Source: Lysobacteraceae bacterium (GTDB lineage Bacteria > Pseudomonadota > Gammaproteobacteria > Xanthomonadales > Xanthomonadaceae). Taken from it: a stretch of DNA of 14,586 nt. The translations under genes were made by a program, and so were the position numbers. Below the pieces are notes generated by a model. It did no database searches. It saw nothing but the letters and a program-made list of their open reading frames with translations, and had not been told where the DNA came from. Positions 1-7,078 of the stretch are shown here, in pieces (within the stretch, counting starts at the first letter, position 1; each line of letters starts with the position of its first letter). The stretch spans positions 1 through 14,586 of the forward strand of contig JAIXTZ010000073.1 of assembly GCA_027483745.1 (NCBI GenBank), given 5' to 3'.

Positions 1-60
1 GTACTTGTTGATGGTTTTCGCCTTGGCGGGCGATTCGACGATGAGGAGGTTCTTGGCCAT
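1..60 (-). CDS. topA: DNA topoisomerase I, N-terminal fragment (gene runs off the left edge)
   Basis: Only the first 20 codons are inside the window, read leftward from ATG at 60-58. They translate to MAKNLLIVESPAKAKTINKY, the near-invariant start of the TOPRIM domain of type IA topoisomerases. The IVES glutamate is a catalytic acidic residue of that fold. The enzyme relaxes negative supercoils. No strong Shine-Dalgarno is visible; the leader just upstream reads GTAAACCGGAC. The 115-base leader between this start and the stop of the pilin-tailed RDD gene holds two perfect stem-loops. topA downstream of dprA and smg is a known gammaproteobacterial arrangement, here interrupted by two RDD genes. 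The identification is secure despite the short length. Confidence 0.93.
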   Translation of the reverse strand, partial: MAKNLLIVESPAKAKTINKY

Positions 61-82
61 GTCCGGTTTACCGTGAGGGCCG

Positions 83-100
83 CGCGCGGAAGGCCGCGCG
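83..100. repeat. Inverted repeat (7-bp stem, AAGG loop) in the topA leader
   Basis: CGCGCGG at 83-89 pairs perfectly with CCGCGCG at 94-100 around an AAGG loop. It lies 22 bases upstream of the topA start codon and directly beside a second hairpin with the same loop. It has no T-run, so it could be an RNA structure in the topA leader or part of a termination region. Function is not shown. Confidence 0.5.
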
Positions 101-107
101 AAGGGGC

Positions 108-140
108 GAAAGCCCGCCAAGGGGCGGGCTTTCCTTTTTT
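108..140 (+). terminator. Terminator-like hairpin with T-run, oriented rightward
   Basis: GAAAGCCCGCC at 108-118 pairs perfectly with GGCGGGCTTTC at 123-133 around the loop AAGG, and T residues fill 135-140. This is the classic intrinsic terminator pattern on the plus strand. Both flanking genes are read on the minus strand, however. Read that way, the hairpin ends in the stem's own TTT followed by CGCC, so leftward termination would be weak. It may act in both directions, or may stop antisense transcription towards the RDD gene. The hairpin is seen; the direction of action is inferred. Confidence 0.55.
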
Positions 141-175
141 CATTAGGGCCACCGGTGCGGCGGCGGTGTCAAGTT

Positions 176-1462
176 TCAGCCCCGGCAGCCCGACGGCAGG
201 AGCTTGTCCGCCATGCTGCCGCCGCAGTCCCAGCCGCCTTGGCCATCCTGCGTGAACCACAGGTATTCGCCATCGAAAGGACCCGCCTGGGCGCCGCCCA
301 GGGTGAAGCGCAGGCTGCATTGGCCGACGTCGATCTCGCCGATGTCGGTGGACTGCACGAGGGGGCTGGAGGGCGTGACCAAGCCGGCTTCCTCGAGGGT
401 CGCCGGGCAACGGTCGGTCGCCAGCACGAACTCGTCGACGGCGAGGGTCATGCTGCGTCCCTCGGACACGACCTGGGCGATCTTCGCGCGCTCGGTGTAG
501 TCCTGGTAAGCCGGCAGCGAGATCGCCGCCATCATGCCCACGAAGAACACGACGAAGAACAGCCCGATGCCCACGAGCGCGGCGATCGCGCAGCCGCCAA
601 GGCCGCGCTGCTGCCGCTCGGGATGGTCGGTGTATGCCCAGCGGTCGACCACCCGGGTGCTGGCCACCATGTCATGCAGGGCCATCTTGCGGTCGGTGAA
701 GGCCGCCATCAGGAAGCCAATGTAGAGCGTCAGGTAGGACAGCGCGGCGGCGAACCAGCGGCCCATGGCCCGTCCCGTGCCAAGCCGCCCACCCTCGAGA
801 TCGACGACCTTGATGCCCACCGCGCGCTTGCCTGGCGTGCCTTGCCAGGACGAACGGGTGAAGAAGGTGAAGTAGGCCCAGCGCATGATGAAGGGCAACA
901 CGTAGAAGCCCACGAGGAACACCGCGAGCAGCGGTCCCGACGGCGGCTGACCGGTCGCGCTGGCCTCGAACATCGTCATGAAGCCGCCGACGCCCGCGCC
1001 GACGATGATCAGCATCAGGAAGACGATGGCGTAGGTGGCCACCAGCAGGATGGCGCCGTCGATCATGAAGGCGGCCAGCCGCTTCCAGAAACCCGCATCG
1101 ACGACGTCCGCGGTGTCGATCCCGCCCGTGGCGGACGCATCGCGCGAACTCGCCGCATAGGCCTGCGCCATCACCGCGTCCGCGGCCGGTGGCGTTTCGA
1201 TGGCGCGCGGCGCTGGCGGGGGCGCGACGACCGCCGGCGCTTCGATCGGCTCCGACGGCGGCGTTGGCGCCGCGGCGAGCGCGATGCCGAGCTCCCCGGC
1301 CACCGACTCGAGTGGCTGCCACTGCGGCATCCCGGCCTGCCAGACCAGGCTGCGACGCTGCAGTTCTCCCGCTTCGAAGCGGTGGCGGATCTCATCCGCC
1401 GACATCGGCCCCAGCCGCTCGCGCGCGGCGTTGACGCAATACCAAGTGGGCGAGGACATCAT
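176..1462 (-). CDS. GYF_2-RDD membrane protein with C-terminal pilin-like module
   Basis: The product is 428 aa. Residues 7-55 are a GYF_2 (DUF4339) domain, from WYCVNAARERLGPM to GMPQWQPL. Residues 63-95 are a Pro/Ala-rich linker. Residues 124-275 form an RDD domain with the hallmark Arg128 and Asp135 (FWKRLAAFMIDG), several membrane segments and the closing LHDMVASTRVVDRW. A further hydrophobic helix at 291-314 then runs into SLPAYQDYTERAKIAQ, very like the N-terminal helix of type IV pilins, followed by about 95 residues with Cys352, 382, 413 and 426. The prepilin cleavage motif and Glu5 are missing. The start at 1462 overlaps the upstream stop (ATGA) and has GGAGG 6 bases upstream; the longer ORF from 1537 would add 25 residues before GYF_2. 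No substrate is known. RDD proteins are often called transporters, but this is unproven here. Confidence 0.88.
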   Translation of the reverse strand: MMSSPTWYCVNAARERLGPMSADEIRHRFEAGELQRRSLVWQAGMPQWQPLESVAGELGIALAAAPTPPSEPIEAPAVVAPPPAPRAIETPPAADAVMAQAYAASSRDASATGGIDTADVVDAGFWKRLAAFMIDGAILLVATYAIVFLMLIIVGAGVGGFMTMFEASATGQPPSGPLLAVFLVGFYVLPFIMRWAYFTFFTRSSWQGTPGKRAVGIKVVDLEGGRLGTGRAMGRWFAAALSYLTLYIGFLMAAFTDRKMALHDMVASTRVVDRWAYTDHPERQQRGLGGCAIAALVGIGLFFVVFFVGMMAAISLPAYQDYTERAKIAQVVSEGRSMTLAVDEFVLATDRCPATLEEAGLVTPSSPLVQSTDIGEIDVGQCSLRFTLGGAQAGPFDGEYLWFTQDGQGGWDCGGSMADKLLPSGCRG

Positions 1463-2493
1463 TTCCAGCCTCCGGCGCCCAAGGCGACCACGAAGAACAC
1501 CGCCGAGCCAACCATGGTGAGGATCAACAGGCCCCAAATCACGAGGACGGCGACGGCGCAGCCACCGAGCTCTTCGGTCTGGCGTTCCGGGGACTCAGTG
1601 AAGGCCCACCGGTCGACCACCACCGTGTCGCAGATGAGGTCGTGCAGCGTTTGGCGCTTCTCGGTGAACAAGGGCAGGAGGTACGAGAGGCCGAGGGTGA
1701 AGAGGTTCAGCCAGTTGGCGAAGTAGCGACCCACGCTGCGCGCGAAGCTGATGCGTTCGCCGTCGGGGCGCGCGACCTTGATGCCGACCAGCTGCTTGCC
1801 GGGGGAGGCTTGCTGGTCCGAGGTGTAGAAGTAGCCGAAGTAGGCGATGCCGATGGCGATGCCGAGCAACTGGCTCACCAGCTGCACCAGCAGGGACGCG
1901 GCGCCGGCGTCGCCGCCCGCCAACCCGAGGCCCACCCCACCGATGAGCGCGATCGGCATCTGCACGACCACGTTGAGGATGCCGACGATGACGCCGTCGA
2001 TGACGCTGGCCGCGACCCGCTTCAGGAAGCTCGCGTAGAGGACATGGCCGTTCCCGGCAAAGACGGATCGCGCCTGCGGATCGATACCCACTTGCGCGGC
2101 ATACGCCTGCTGCATCGCCGCGTCCGGAAAGGCGTTGGCGGCCGCGGCGCGCTTCGGCTCCGTCAGTGGCGGCGTCCGCCCGACGTCGGCGAGGCGGGGC
2201 TCAGAGAGCGGCACGGGGGCGGCATCGGTGTCGACGATGGCGGCGCTCGGCGCGTCGGCCGGCGGCGCGGGGGGGGGCGTAGGCGCCGGCGTGGACGGCG
2301 TGGGGGCATCCAGCAGGATGCCGAGGTCACCCGCGACCTGCTCCAACGCCTGCCATTGCGGCATGCCCTGCCGCCAGACCAGGGTCCGCGCATTCACCGC
2401 GCCGGTGGCGGCGAGATCACGAAGGCTGGCCGCGGGCACCGGACCTTGGCGCTGCCGATCGGCGTTCACGTAGTACCACGGGGCGGTTTCCAT
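1459..2493 (-). CDS. GYF_2-RDD membrane protein, paralogue without pilin tail
   Basis: The product is 344 aa. A GYF_2 domain occupies about 5-55 (WYYVNADRQRQGP to GMPQWQAL). A long Pro/Ala linker covers about 63-120, and an RDD domain 155-296 has Arg159 and Asp166 (SFLKRVAASVIDG) and ends LHDLICDTVVVDRW. One more membrane helix at 311-337 ends the protein at GGWK. It is clearly paralogous to the next gene, including the shared SPERQ...LGGCA(V/I)A junction, but stops where that gene continues into a pilin-like tail. The start at 2493 has GGAG 7 bases upstream and begins just before the GYF_2 domain; the longer ORF (2538) lacks such support. It overlaps the downstream gene by 4 bases (ATGA), so the two are almost certainly cotranscribed and translationally coupled. 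Function unknown; probably an inner-membrane protein with a cytoplasmic GYF-like head. Confidence 0.88.
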   Translation of the reverse strand: METAPWYYVNADRQRQGPVPAASLRDLAATGAVNARTLVWRQGMPQWQALEQVAGDLGILLDAPTPSTPAPTPPPAPPADAPSAAIVDTDAAPVPLSEPRLADVGRTPPLTEPKRAAAANAFPDAAMQQAYAAQVGIDPQARSVFAGNGHVLYASFLKRVAASVIDGVIVGILNVVVQMPIALIGGVGLGLAGGDAGAASLLVQLVSQLLGIAIGIAYFGYFYTSDQQASPGKQLVGIKVARPDGERISFARSVGRYFANWLNLFTLGLSYLLPLFTEKRQTLHDLICDTVVVDRWAFTESPERQTEELGGCAVAVLVIWGLLILTMVGSAVFFVVALGAGGWK

Positions 2494-2616
2494 GCCCGGA
2501 CTCCAAGAAAATAGGGGGATGGCCGCTCGCGGCGGCATTCACGGAAGGATGCCCGTGAACGGCGGGTCAATGGAAGCGGCTTGGGCGCCGCCCGTGCGCG
2601 GAGCGAGCGTCGACCG
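2494..2616. other. Gap between smg and the RDD pair, with a 7-bp hairpin
   Basis: These 123 bases hold no gene. They contain the inverted repeat TTCACGG (2538-2544) and CCGTGAA (2553-2559) with an 8-base loop. There is no T-run on either side, so I do not call a terminator. The GGAG that sets the start of the first RDD gene lies at 2504-2501. I see no convincing sigma-70 promoter, so readthrough from smg is possible. Confidence 0.4.
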
Positions 2617-3090
2617 TCAGTGGGTCGGCGCCGGCTCGTCGCCGAACATCAGGTTCTCCATCCACGCGTAGGCCGCCTCGGCGCCCGGCTGGTTGAAAAG
2701 CACCATCAGCACCACCCACTTCAGGTCGTCGAGGTCGATATCGTCCTGGTCGAGCGCCATCGCGCGGTCCACCGCCAGTTCGCGCTGCTCGGCATTCAGC
2801 ACGCCCGATTGCTCGAGGAACATCAGGAAGCCGACGCCTTCGGCATCGAGCTTCGCGTACTCGGGGGCGGTATAGAGCCGCACCGGCCCGTCGAGGCGGG
2901 CGCTGGCGACGGCGGGACGTTGCTCGGCCAGTTCATCCAGCCATTCGAAAGCCTTGTGGATCTCCGCGGGGCTGAACCCGGCTTCGAGCAGGCTGTTCTG
3001 GAGGGAGTCGCGGTCGCGGACGAGATCGGCGTCGTCGCTGAAGTAGTGTTCGAAGAGGTAGAGCAGTACGTCGAGGATCGATTCTTTCAT
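2617..3090 (-). CDS. smg: Smg family protein (DUF494)
   Basis: The product is 157 aa, matching the usual length of the Smg/DUF494 family. The N-terminus [17 protein letters not shown] and the C-terminal [22 protein letters not shown] (about 125-146) are the conserved family blocks. The family is found next to dprA in many proteobacteria, and its biochemical role is not established. It looks soluble and acidic, with no signal peptide or membrane segment. The ATG at 3090 lies 4 bases after the dprA stop, which implies one transcript. A longer frame to 3180 would run back through the end of dprA and has no homology-like content, so it is rejected. The ribosome binding site is weak, consistent with coupling to dprA translation. 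Confidence 0.93.
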   Translation of the reverse strand: MKESILDVLLYLFEHYFSDDADLVRDRDSLQNSLLEAGFSPAEIHKAFEWLDELAEQRPAVASARLDGPVRLYTAPEYAKLDAEGVGFLMFLEQSGVLNAEQRELAVDRAMALDQDDIDLDDLKWVVLMVLFNQPGAEAAYAWMENLMFGDEPAPTH

Positions 3091-3094
3091 CACC

Positions 3095-4291
3095 CTAGCG
3101 CCTGCGCTGCGGACCAGCGCGTCTGGGAGGGGCGGAGCCGCAGGGGAGGTACACCCCGTGCTGCTGCCTGAGACGACCATCCAACTCCATGGCCAGCAGG
3201 ATGGGGGCGAGGGTGGCGGACGTCAATCCCGCACGCTCCAGCAGTTCATCGAAATGGGCGCCCTCTGCGCCGAGGGCCCGCCAGACCTGCTCCTCGACGG
3301 CGCAGGGGTCCTCTCGCTCCGTCGATCCTGAGGGCGCGGACGGTGGTGCGGCCCGGAGGACGGCCCGAAGCCGAACGATGGCCTCCCCGGTGCCGGCCGT
3401 GAGGGCCTCGATAACCTGCGCGGGCTCGTCCACCAGCGTGGCACCGTCGCGGATCAGGCGATGGCAGCCGCGCGCCTTGAGATTCTCCGGCGCGCCGGGC
3501 AGGGCGAACACCTCCCGTCCGGTCTCCGCGGCCAGCCGTGCGGTGATCAGCGCGCCGGAGCGGTGTGCGGCCTCCACGACCACGGTCGCAAGGGACAATC
3601 CCGCGATGATCCGGTTGCGGCTCGGGAAATGCTCGGGACGCGCTTCCGCGCCCGGTGGATGCTCGGTCACGACCGCCCCGTGCCGGGCGATGTCTGCCTG
3701 CAGTCGACGGTGCGCGGCGGGGAAGCAGCGATCCGGTCCGGTGGCCGTGACGGCGATCGTGCCGGGCTCCCGCAGCGAGGCCGCGTGTGCGGCGGCATCC
3801 ACGCCGGCCGCCAGCCCGCTGGTGACAACAAAACCCGCATCGGAGAAGGCGCGAGCCCATCGTGCCGCGCGCTCCCGGCCCGCCGGCGTCGGTGCCCGGC
3901 TACCCACCACGGCGACCTGGGGCCACCACAGCCGCTCGGCGTGTCCATGCACGAACAGCGCCGTCGGCGGATTCGCCATCTCGCGCAGCAGGCTGGGGTA
4001 ATCGGGGTCGTGCCAGCCCACGAGGGCGTGCGTGGGATCGGCATGGAGCCAGTCGCGCACCGAGGCCGCATAAGCGCCGGCTTCGGCTCCGAGGGCCGCT
4101 TCCCGGGCGCCGATCGGCGCCCCTGCAGCCAACCAGTCGCCGACCGGTGCACCCATCAGCGGGACAGGCCACCCCTCGGCGTGCACCGGCTCCGTCGATG
4201 GGTTGCCGTCCATCGGATGCAGGACGTCGCGCAACCAGCGGGCATTGCCGGCGGCGTGATGCAGGCGGAGGAAGGCGTCGAGAGCGTCCAT
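3095..4291 (-). CDS. dprA: DNA-processing protein DprA/Smf
   Basis: The product is 398 aa. The central Rossmann-like DprA domain (about 88-295) shows [13 protein letters not shown] (127-138), [17 protein letters not shown] (156-172), [12 protein letters not shown] (222-233) and [17 protein letters not shown] (238-254), followed by FALPG. A C-terminal winged-helix segment lies near 347-383 and ends in HGVYLP. A poorly conserved N-terminal region of about 85 residues precedes these. DprA binds single-stranded DNA, displaces SSB and loads RecA during natural transformation. The usual GTGLDR...YP stretch is present as TGPDRCFP (184-191). No good Shine-Dalgarno precedes the ATG at 4291, and a perfect 10-bp hairpin lies 11 bases upstream of it. 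It is followed by smg and preceded by the LysM gene, as in other gammaproteobacteria. Confidence 0.95.
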   Translation of the reverse strand: MDALDAFLRLHHAAGNARWLRDVLHPMDGNPSTEPVHAEGWPVPLMGAPVGDWLAAGAPIGAREAALGAEAGAYAASVRDWLHADPTHALVGWHDPDYPSLLREMANPPTALFVHGHAERLWWPQVAVVGSRAPTPAGRERAARWARAFSDAGFVVTSGLAAGVDAAAHAASLREPGTIAVTATGPDRCFPAAHRRLQADIARHGAVVTEHPPGAEARPEHFPSRNRIIAGLSLATVVVEAAHRSGALITARLAAETGREVFALPGAPENLKARGCHRLIRDGATLVDEPAQVIEALTAGTGEAIVRLRAVLRAAPPSAPSGSTEREDPCAVEEQVWRALGAEGAHFDELLERAGLTSATLAPILLAMELDGRLRQQHGVYLPCGSAPPRRAGPQRRR

Positions 4292-4302
4292 GCCACAAAC
4301 GA

Positions 4303-4326
4303 TGAAGGCGCCCGGAGGCGCCTTCA
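4303..4326 (-). terminator. Hairpin in the LysM-dprA gap, possible terminator or attenuator
   Basis: TGAAGGCGCC (4303-4312) pairs perfectly with GGCGCCTTCA (4317-4326) around a 4-base loop, giving a 10-bp stem. On the minus strand it follows the LysM stop and is followed by TCGTTTG, a poor U-tract. It ends 11 bases before the dprA start. It could reduce readthrough from the LysM gene or limit dprA translation. The structure is certain; the role is inferred. Confidence 0.5.
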
Positions 4327-4352
4327 GTCGGAAAAACCCGCGGCTTGGCGTC

Positions 4353-5474
4353 TTACTGCGCCGCGTCGGGGCCCTTCAGCCGGTCGCCGACCTGGGTCGG
4401 GCGGATGCCGTCCATCACCAGCGCGTAGCTGACGCGATCGAAGGTGCGGAACACCATGACGCGACCATTGAACTCGTCCGGGAGCTGGACCTTGTCGACG
4501 GACGCGGCGATGCGGTTGGCGTTCGCCACGTCGTCCGGCACCGCCTGTCCGGGGCGCCAGGTCGAGAACACGGTGCCGTTCTTGACGCCATCGGCGCTGC
4601 CGACGGAGAGCGCGACCACCGACTTCGGGCCACCGGCGAGGCCGGCGTCGGCGATGCCAATCACGGCTGCGTGATCGGGGATCGAGGTCGGCGCCTGCGG
4701 CAGGAAGCTGTCGTCGTAGGGCTGAGCCTCGGCCGGCACGGCGCGGTCGCCCGGTCGCACGTCGGCCGTGCCGTCGACCAGAAGGGCCAAGGCGACTTCG
4801 CCCTGGATCTGGGTAATGCGGGCGAGGCTCTGGCGCGTCAGCTCGTAGCCGAGGCTCTCGCCGCGGGCCAGATCGCGGCCCCAGGCGCTGCGCACGTCGC
4901 GGTAGGTTTCGTCGCCGCGGTGGTCGAGCTCGGTGGGGATGATGTTGGTGATGCGACGCGAGGCCGGCAGGCGGAAGTGGTGCGTCGGCCGCACCAGCGT
5001 AATCGTGTCGCCCACCGAGGCGCCCTCGAGGCCGCGCACGTAGGCGATCTGCCCATCGACGCCGCGCAGGTGGCCTTCCTCGATGCTGACGACGTACGGC
5101 AGATCTTCGAACTCGGCCACGACCGAGCTCTGGCGAAGGAAAGCTTCGATGTCCGCCAGCGGCACCGTGGTGATGGCCGGCTCCGAGCGCGGGCCCGCCT
5201 GGGTCGTCTGCACGACGGCTCGGCCATCGAGGTAGGCGAGGCTGATCACGTCGCCCGGGTAGATCCGATGCGGGTTCTCGATCTGCGGGTTCGCCTGCCA
5301 GATCTCCGGCCACAGCCAGGGCTTCGACAGGAAGCGGCCCGCGATGTCCCAAAGCGTGTCGCCGCGCTGCACCGTGTACGTGGTCGGATGCCCTTCACGC
5401 ATCTCGACGGCAGCGGCGTACGAAGCCACCGTCAGCAGCGCCGCTGCGGTGACTGCACAAAGCCGTTTAAACAT
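4353..5474 (-). CDS. Secreted LysM peptidoglycan-binding protein
   Basis: The product is 373 aa. The N-terminus (MFKRLCAVTAAALLTVASYA) is a typical Sec signal peptide with likely cleavage near residues 20-22. A LysM domain spans about 32-80, with YTVQRGDTLWDIAGRFL at 33-49, a WPEIWQANPQI core and PGDVISL at its end. The remaining roughly 290 residues resemble the long C-terminal part of LysM proteins encoded divergently from def in Pseudomonas and Xanthomonas, with no catalytic motif I can name. It probably binds septal or lateral peptidoglycan in the periplasm. I chose ATG 5474 because it gives a clean signal peptide and has GGGGG 9 bases upstream; ATG 5510 would add 12 residues. It is upstream of dprA on the same strand and divergent from def. 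Confidence 0.88.
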   Translation of the reverse strand: MFKRLCAVTAAALLTVASYAAAVEMREGHPTTYTVQRGDTLWDIAGRFLSKPWLWPEIWQANPQIENPHRIYPGDVISLAYLDGRAVVQTTQAGPRSEPAITTVPLADIEAFLRQSSVVAEFEDLPYVVSIEEGHLRGVDGQIAYVRGLEGASVGDTITLVRPTHHFRLPASRRITNIIPTELDHRGDETYRDVRSAWGRDLARGESLGYELTRQSLARITQIQGEVALALLVDGTADVRPGDRAVPAEAQPYDDSFLPQAPTSIPDHAAVIGIADAGLAGGPKSVVALSVGSADGVKNGTVFSTWRPGQAVPDDVANANRIAASVDKVQLPDEFNGRVMVFRTFDRVSYALVMDGIRPTQVGDRLKGPDAAQ

Positions 5475-5515
5475 GGCCGCTATCCCCCTGATTTTCCGCA
5501 AGGTTAACACTTGTC

Positions 5516-5546
5516 ACTATAGACCAGAACCTCCGCGGCATTGCAA
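5516..5546 (-). promoter_or_regulatory. Candidate sigma-70 promoter for the LysM gene
   Basis: On the minus strand TATAGT (5521-5516) is a 5-of-6 match to the -10 box. TTGCAA (5546-5541) lies 19 bases upstream as a possible -35 with long spacing. Transcription would start near 5509, leaving a leader of about 35 bases before ATG 5474. This short AT-richer patch stands out in the GC-rich surroundings. Confidence 0.42.
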
Positions 5547-5575
5547 TCGGCCAGCGGCGGTTGGGGTGCGCCCGC

Positions 5576-5581
5576 TAAACT
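5576..5581 (+). promoter_or_regulatory. Candidate -10 element for the def-fmt-rsmB operon
   Basis: TAAACT, a 4-of-6 match to TATAAT, lies 46 bases upstream of the def start in the 153-base divergent region. No good -35 hexamer is at 16-18 bases spacing, so this is a weak call. No other plus-strand candidate in the region is better. Confidence 0.3.
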
Positions 5582-5627
5582 GTGCGGCCAGCGGGCCCGG
5601 CCCGCGCCCCATCGCGGACCCTCGCCC

Positions 5628-6131
5628 ATGGCCCTGCTGCCCATCCTCCGATTCCCCGATCCCCGCCTCCGCACCGTCGCCAAGCCGGTCGAGCAGGTCG
5701 ACGACGCCCTGCGGGCGCTGATCGACGACATGTTCCTGACGATGTACGACGAGCCGGGCATCGGCCTCGCGGCCACCCAGGTCGACCGGCACATCCGCCT
5801 GATCGTCATGGACGTCTCGGACGACAAGTCGAACAAGAAGGTCCTGATCAACCCGGAGATCGTCGCGTCCAGCGGCGTGCAGAATTGCAAGGAGGGCTGC
5901 CTCTCGGTGCCCACGGTGTTCGCCGAGGTGAAGCGCGCGGAGACGGTGACCGTGCGTGCGCTCGACCGCGACGGCCAGCCCTTTGAGTTCACCTGCAGCG
6001 GCCTCGAGGCCGTGTGCGTGCAGCACGAGATGGACCACCTCGACGGCAAGGTCTTCGTCGACTACCTGACCCCTCTCAAGCGCGAGATGGCGATGAAGAA
6101 GCTCGCCAAGCTGGCCAAGGCCGAGGGCTGA
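5628..6131 (+). CDS. def: Peptide deformylase
   Basis: The product is 167 aa, the normal size for type 1 deformylases. All three family motifs are present: GIGLAATQ (44-51), EGCLSVP (89-95, metal ligand Cys91) and QHEMDHLDG (132-140, metal ligands His133 and His137, catalytic Glu134). The enzyme removes the formyl group from the N-terminal methionine of nascent proteins at the ribosome exit, using Fe2+ or another divalent metal. The start [15 protein letters not shown] is typical; the longer frame back to 5541 adds 29 low-complexity residues and is rejected. Its stop overlaps the fmt start by one base (TGATG), so the two opposing activities of the formylation cycle are made together. Confidence 0.97.
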   Translation: MALLPILRFPDPRLRTVAKPVEQVDDALRALIDDMFLTMYDEPGIGLAATQVDRHIRLIVMDVSDDKSNKKVLINPEIVASSGVQNCKEGCLSVPTVFAEVKRAETVTVRALDRDGQPFEFTCSGLEAVCVQHEMDHLDGKVFVDYLTPLKREMAMKKLAKLAKAEG

Positions 6132-7078
6132 TGGCGCTGCGGATCGTCTTCGCGGGCACGCCCGAATTCAGCGTGCCCTGCCTCGATGCCGCCGCCGCGC
6201 GCGGCGAGGTCGTGGCGGTGTACACCCAGCCCGATCGGCCGGCAGGGCGCGGCCGGGCGCTGGCGGAATCGCCGGTGAAGCAGCGCGCGAGGCAGCTCGG
6301 CATCGACGTCTTCCAGCCGGCGACGCTGCGTGACGCCGAAGCGCAGGCGCAGCTCCGCGAGCTCCGGCCCGACCTGATGGTGGTGGTGGCCTACGGGCTG
6401 ATCCTGCCGCAGGCGGTACTCGACATCCCGACCCACGGCTGCTGGAACGTGCACGCCTCGCTGCTGCCGCGCTGGCGCGGCGCCGCGCCGATCCAGCGCG
6501 CCATCGAGGCCGGCGACCCCGAGACCGGCGTCGACCTGATGCGCATGGAGAAGGGCCTCGACACCGGTCCCCTGATGCTGCGTCTGACCACGCCGATCAC
6601 CGACGACGACACGGGCGGCACGCTGCACGACCGCCTCTCGGCGCTCGGCGCGGAGGTATTGGGCGATGGCCTGAAGCTGCTGCGCGCCGGCATGGTGCCG
6701 GTGGCGACGGCGCAACCCGCCGAAGGCGCGACGTATGCCCACAAGCTCGACAAGCCCGAAGCGAAGCTCGATTGGGCGCAGCCGGCCGCCGTGCTGGCCC
6801 GCAAGGTGCGTGCCTTCCACCCGTGGCCGATCGCCGAATGCGAGCTGGCTGGCGAGCGCATTCGCGTGCATGGCGCCGTACCGCTCTCCGAGGCCGCCGC
6901 GCGAGCGCTCGGCGTTGGACAGCACGCCCCGGGCACGCTGATCGCCGGCACCCGGGAAGGCCTGACCGTCGCCTGCGGCGAAGGTGCGCTGCGCCTGACG
7001 CACGTGCAGCGCGAGGGCGGCAAGCCGCAGCCGGTGGCCGATTTCCTGAACGCGCGCCCGCAGCTCAGAACCGCATGA
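6131..7078 (+). CDS. fmt: Methionyl-tRNA formyltransferase
   Basis: The product is 315 aa, close to the E. coli enzyme. The N-terminal formyltransferase domain starts [13 protein letters not shown] (4-16). It carries the family signature with catalytic Asn106 and His108 in [17 protein letters not shown] and Asp144 in LDTG. The C-terminal OB-like domain that helps bind tRNA occupies roughly 205-310, with [11 protein letters not shown] and FHPWP typical of it. The enzyme formylates Met-tRNAfMet using 10-formyltetrahydrofolate. The ATG overlaps the def stop by one base and has GAGGG 3 bases upstream. Its TGA overlaps the rsmB ATG (ATGA), so def, fmt and rsmB form a tightly coupled operon. Confidence 0.97.
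   Translation: MALRIVFAGTPEFSVPCLDAAAARGEVVAVYTQPDRPAGRGRALAESPVKQRARQLGIDVFQPATLRDAEAQAQLRELRPDLMVVVAYGLILPQAVLDIPTHGCWNVHASLLPRWRGAAPIQRAIEAGDPETGVDLMRMEKGLDTGPLMLRLTTPITDDDTGGTLHDRLSALGAEVLGDGLKLLRAGMVPVATAQPAEGATYAHKLDKPEAKLDWAQPAAVLARKVRAFHPWPIAECELAGERIRVHGAVPLSEAAARALGVGQHAPGTLIAGTREGLTVACGEGALRLTHVQREGGKPQPVADFLNARPQLRTA

Noticed and set aside
1463..1537. N-terminal extension of the pilin-tailed RDD protein
   Set aside because: It adds 25 residues with no homology before the GYF_2 domain and overlaps the upstream gene deeply. GGAGG 6 bases before ATG 1462 supports the shorter form.
155..1726. A 523-residue open frame on the plus strand opposite the two RDD genes
   Set aside because: It is rich in Arg, Ala, His and Asp with no domain pattern, as expected for the reverse frame of a high-GC gene. 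The minus strand has recognisable GYF_2 and RDD domains and good ribosome binding sites.
6772..7074. N-terminal extension of rsmB
   Set aside because: This part of the frame is inside fmt and Arg-rich. The ATG at 7075 overlapping the fmt stop gives the normal family N-terminus and length.
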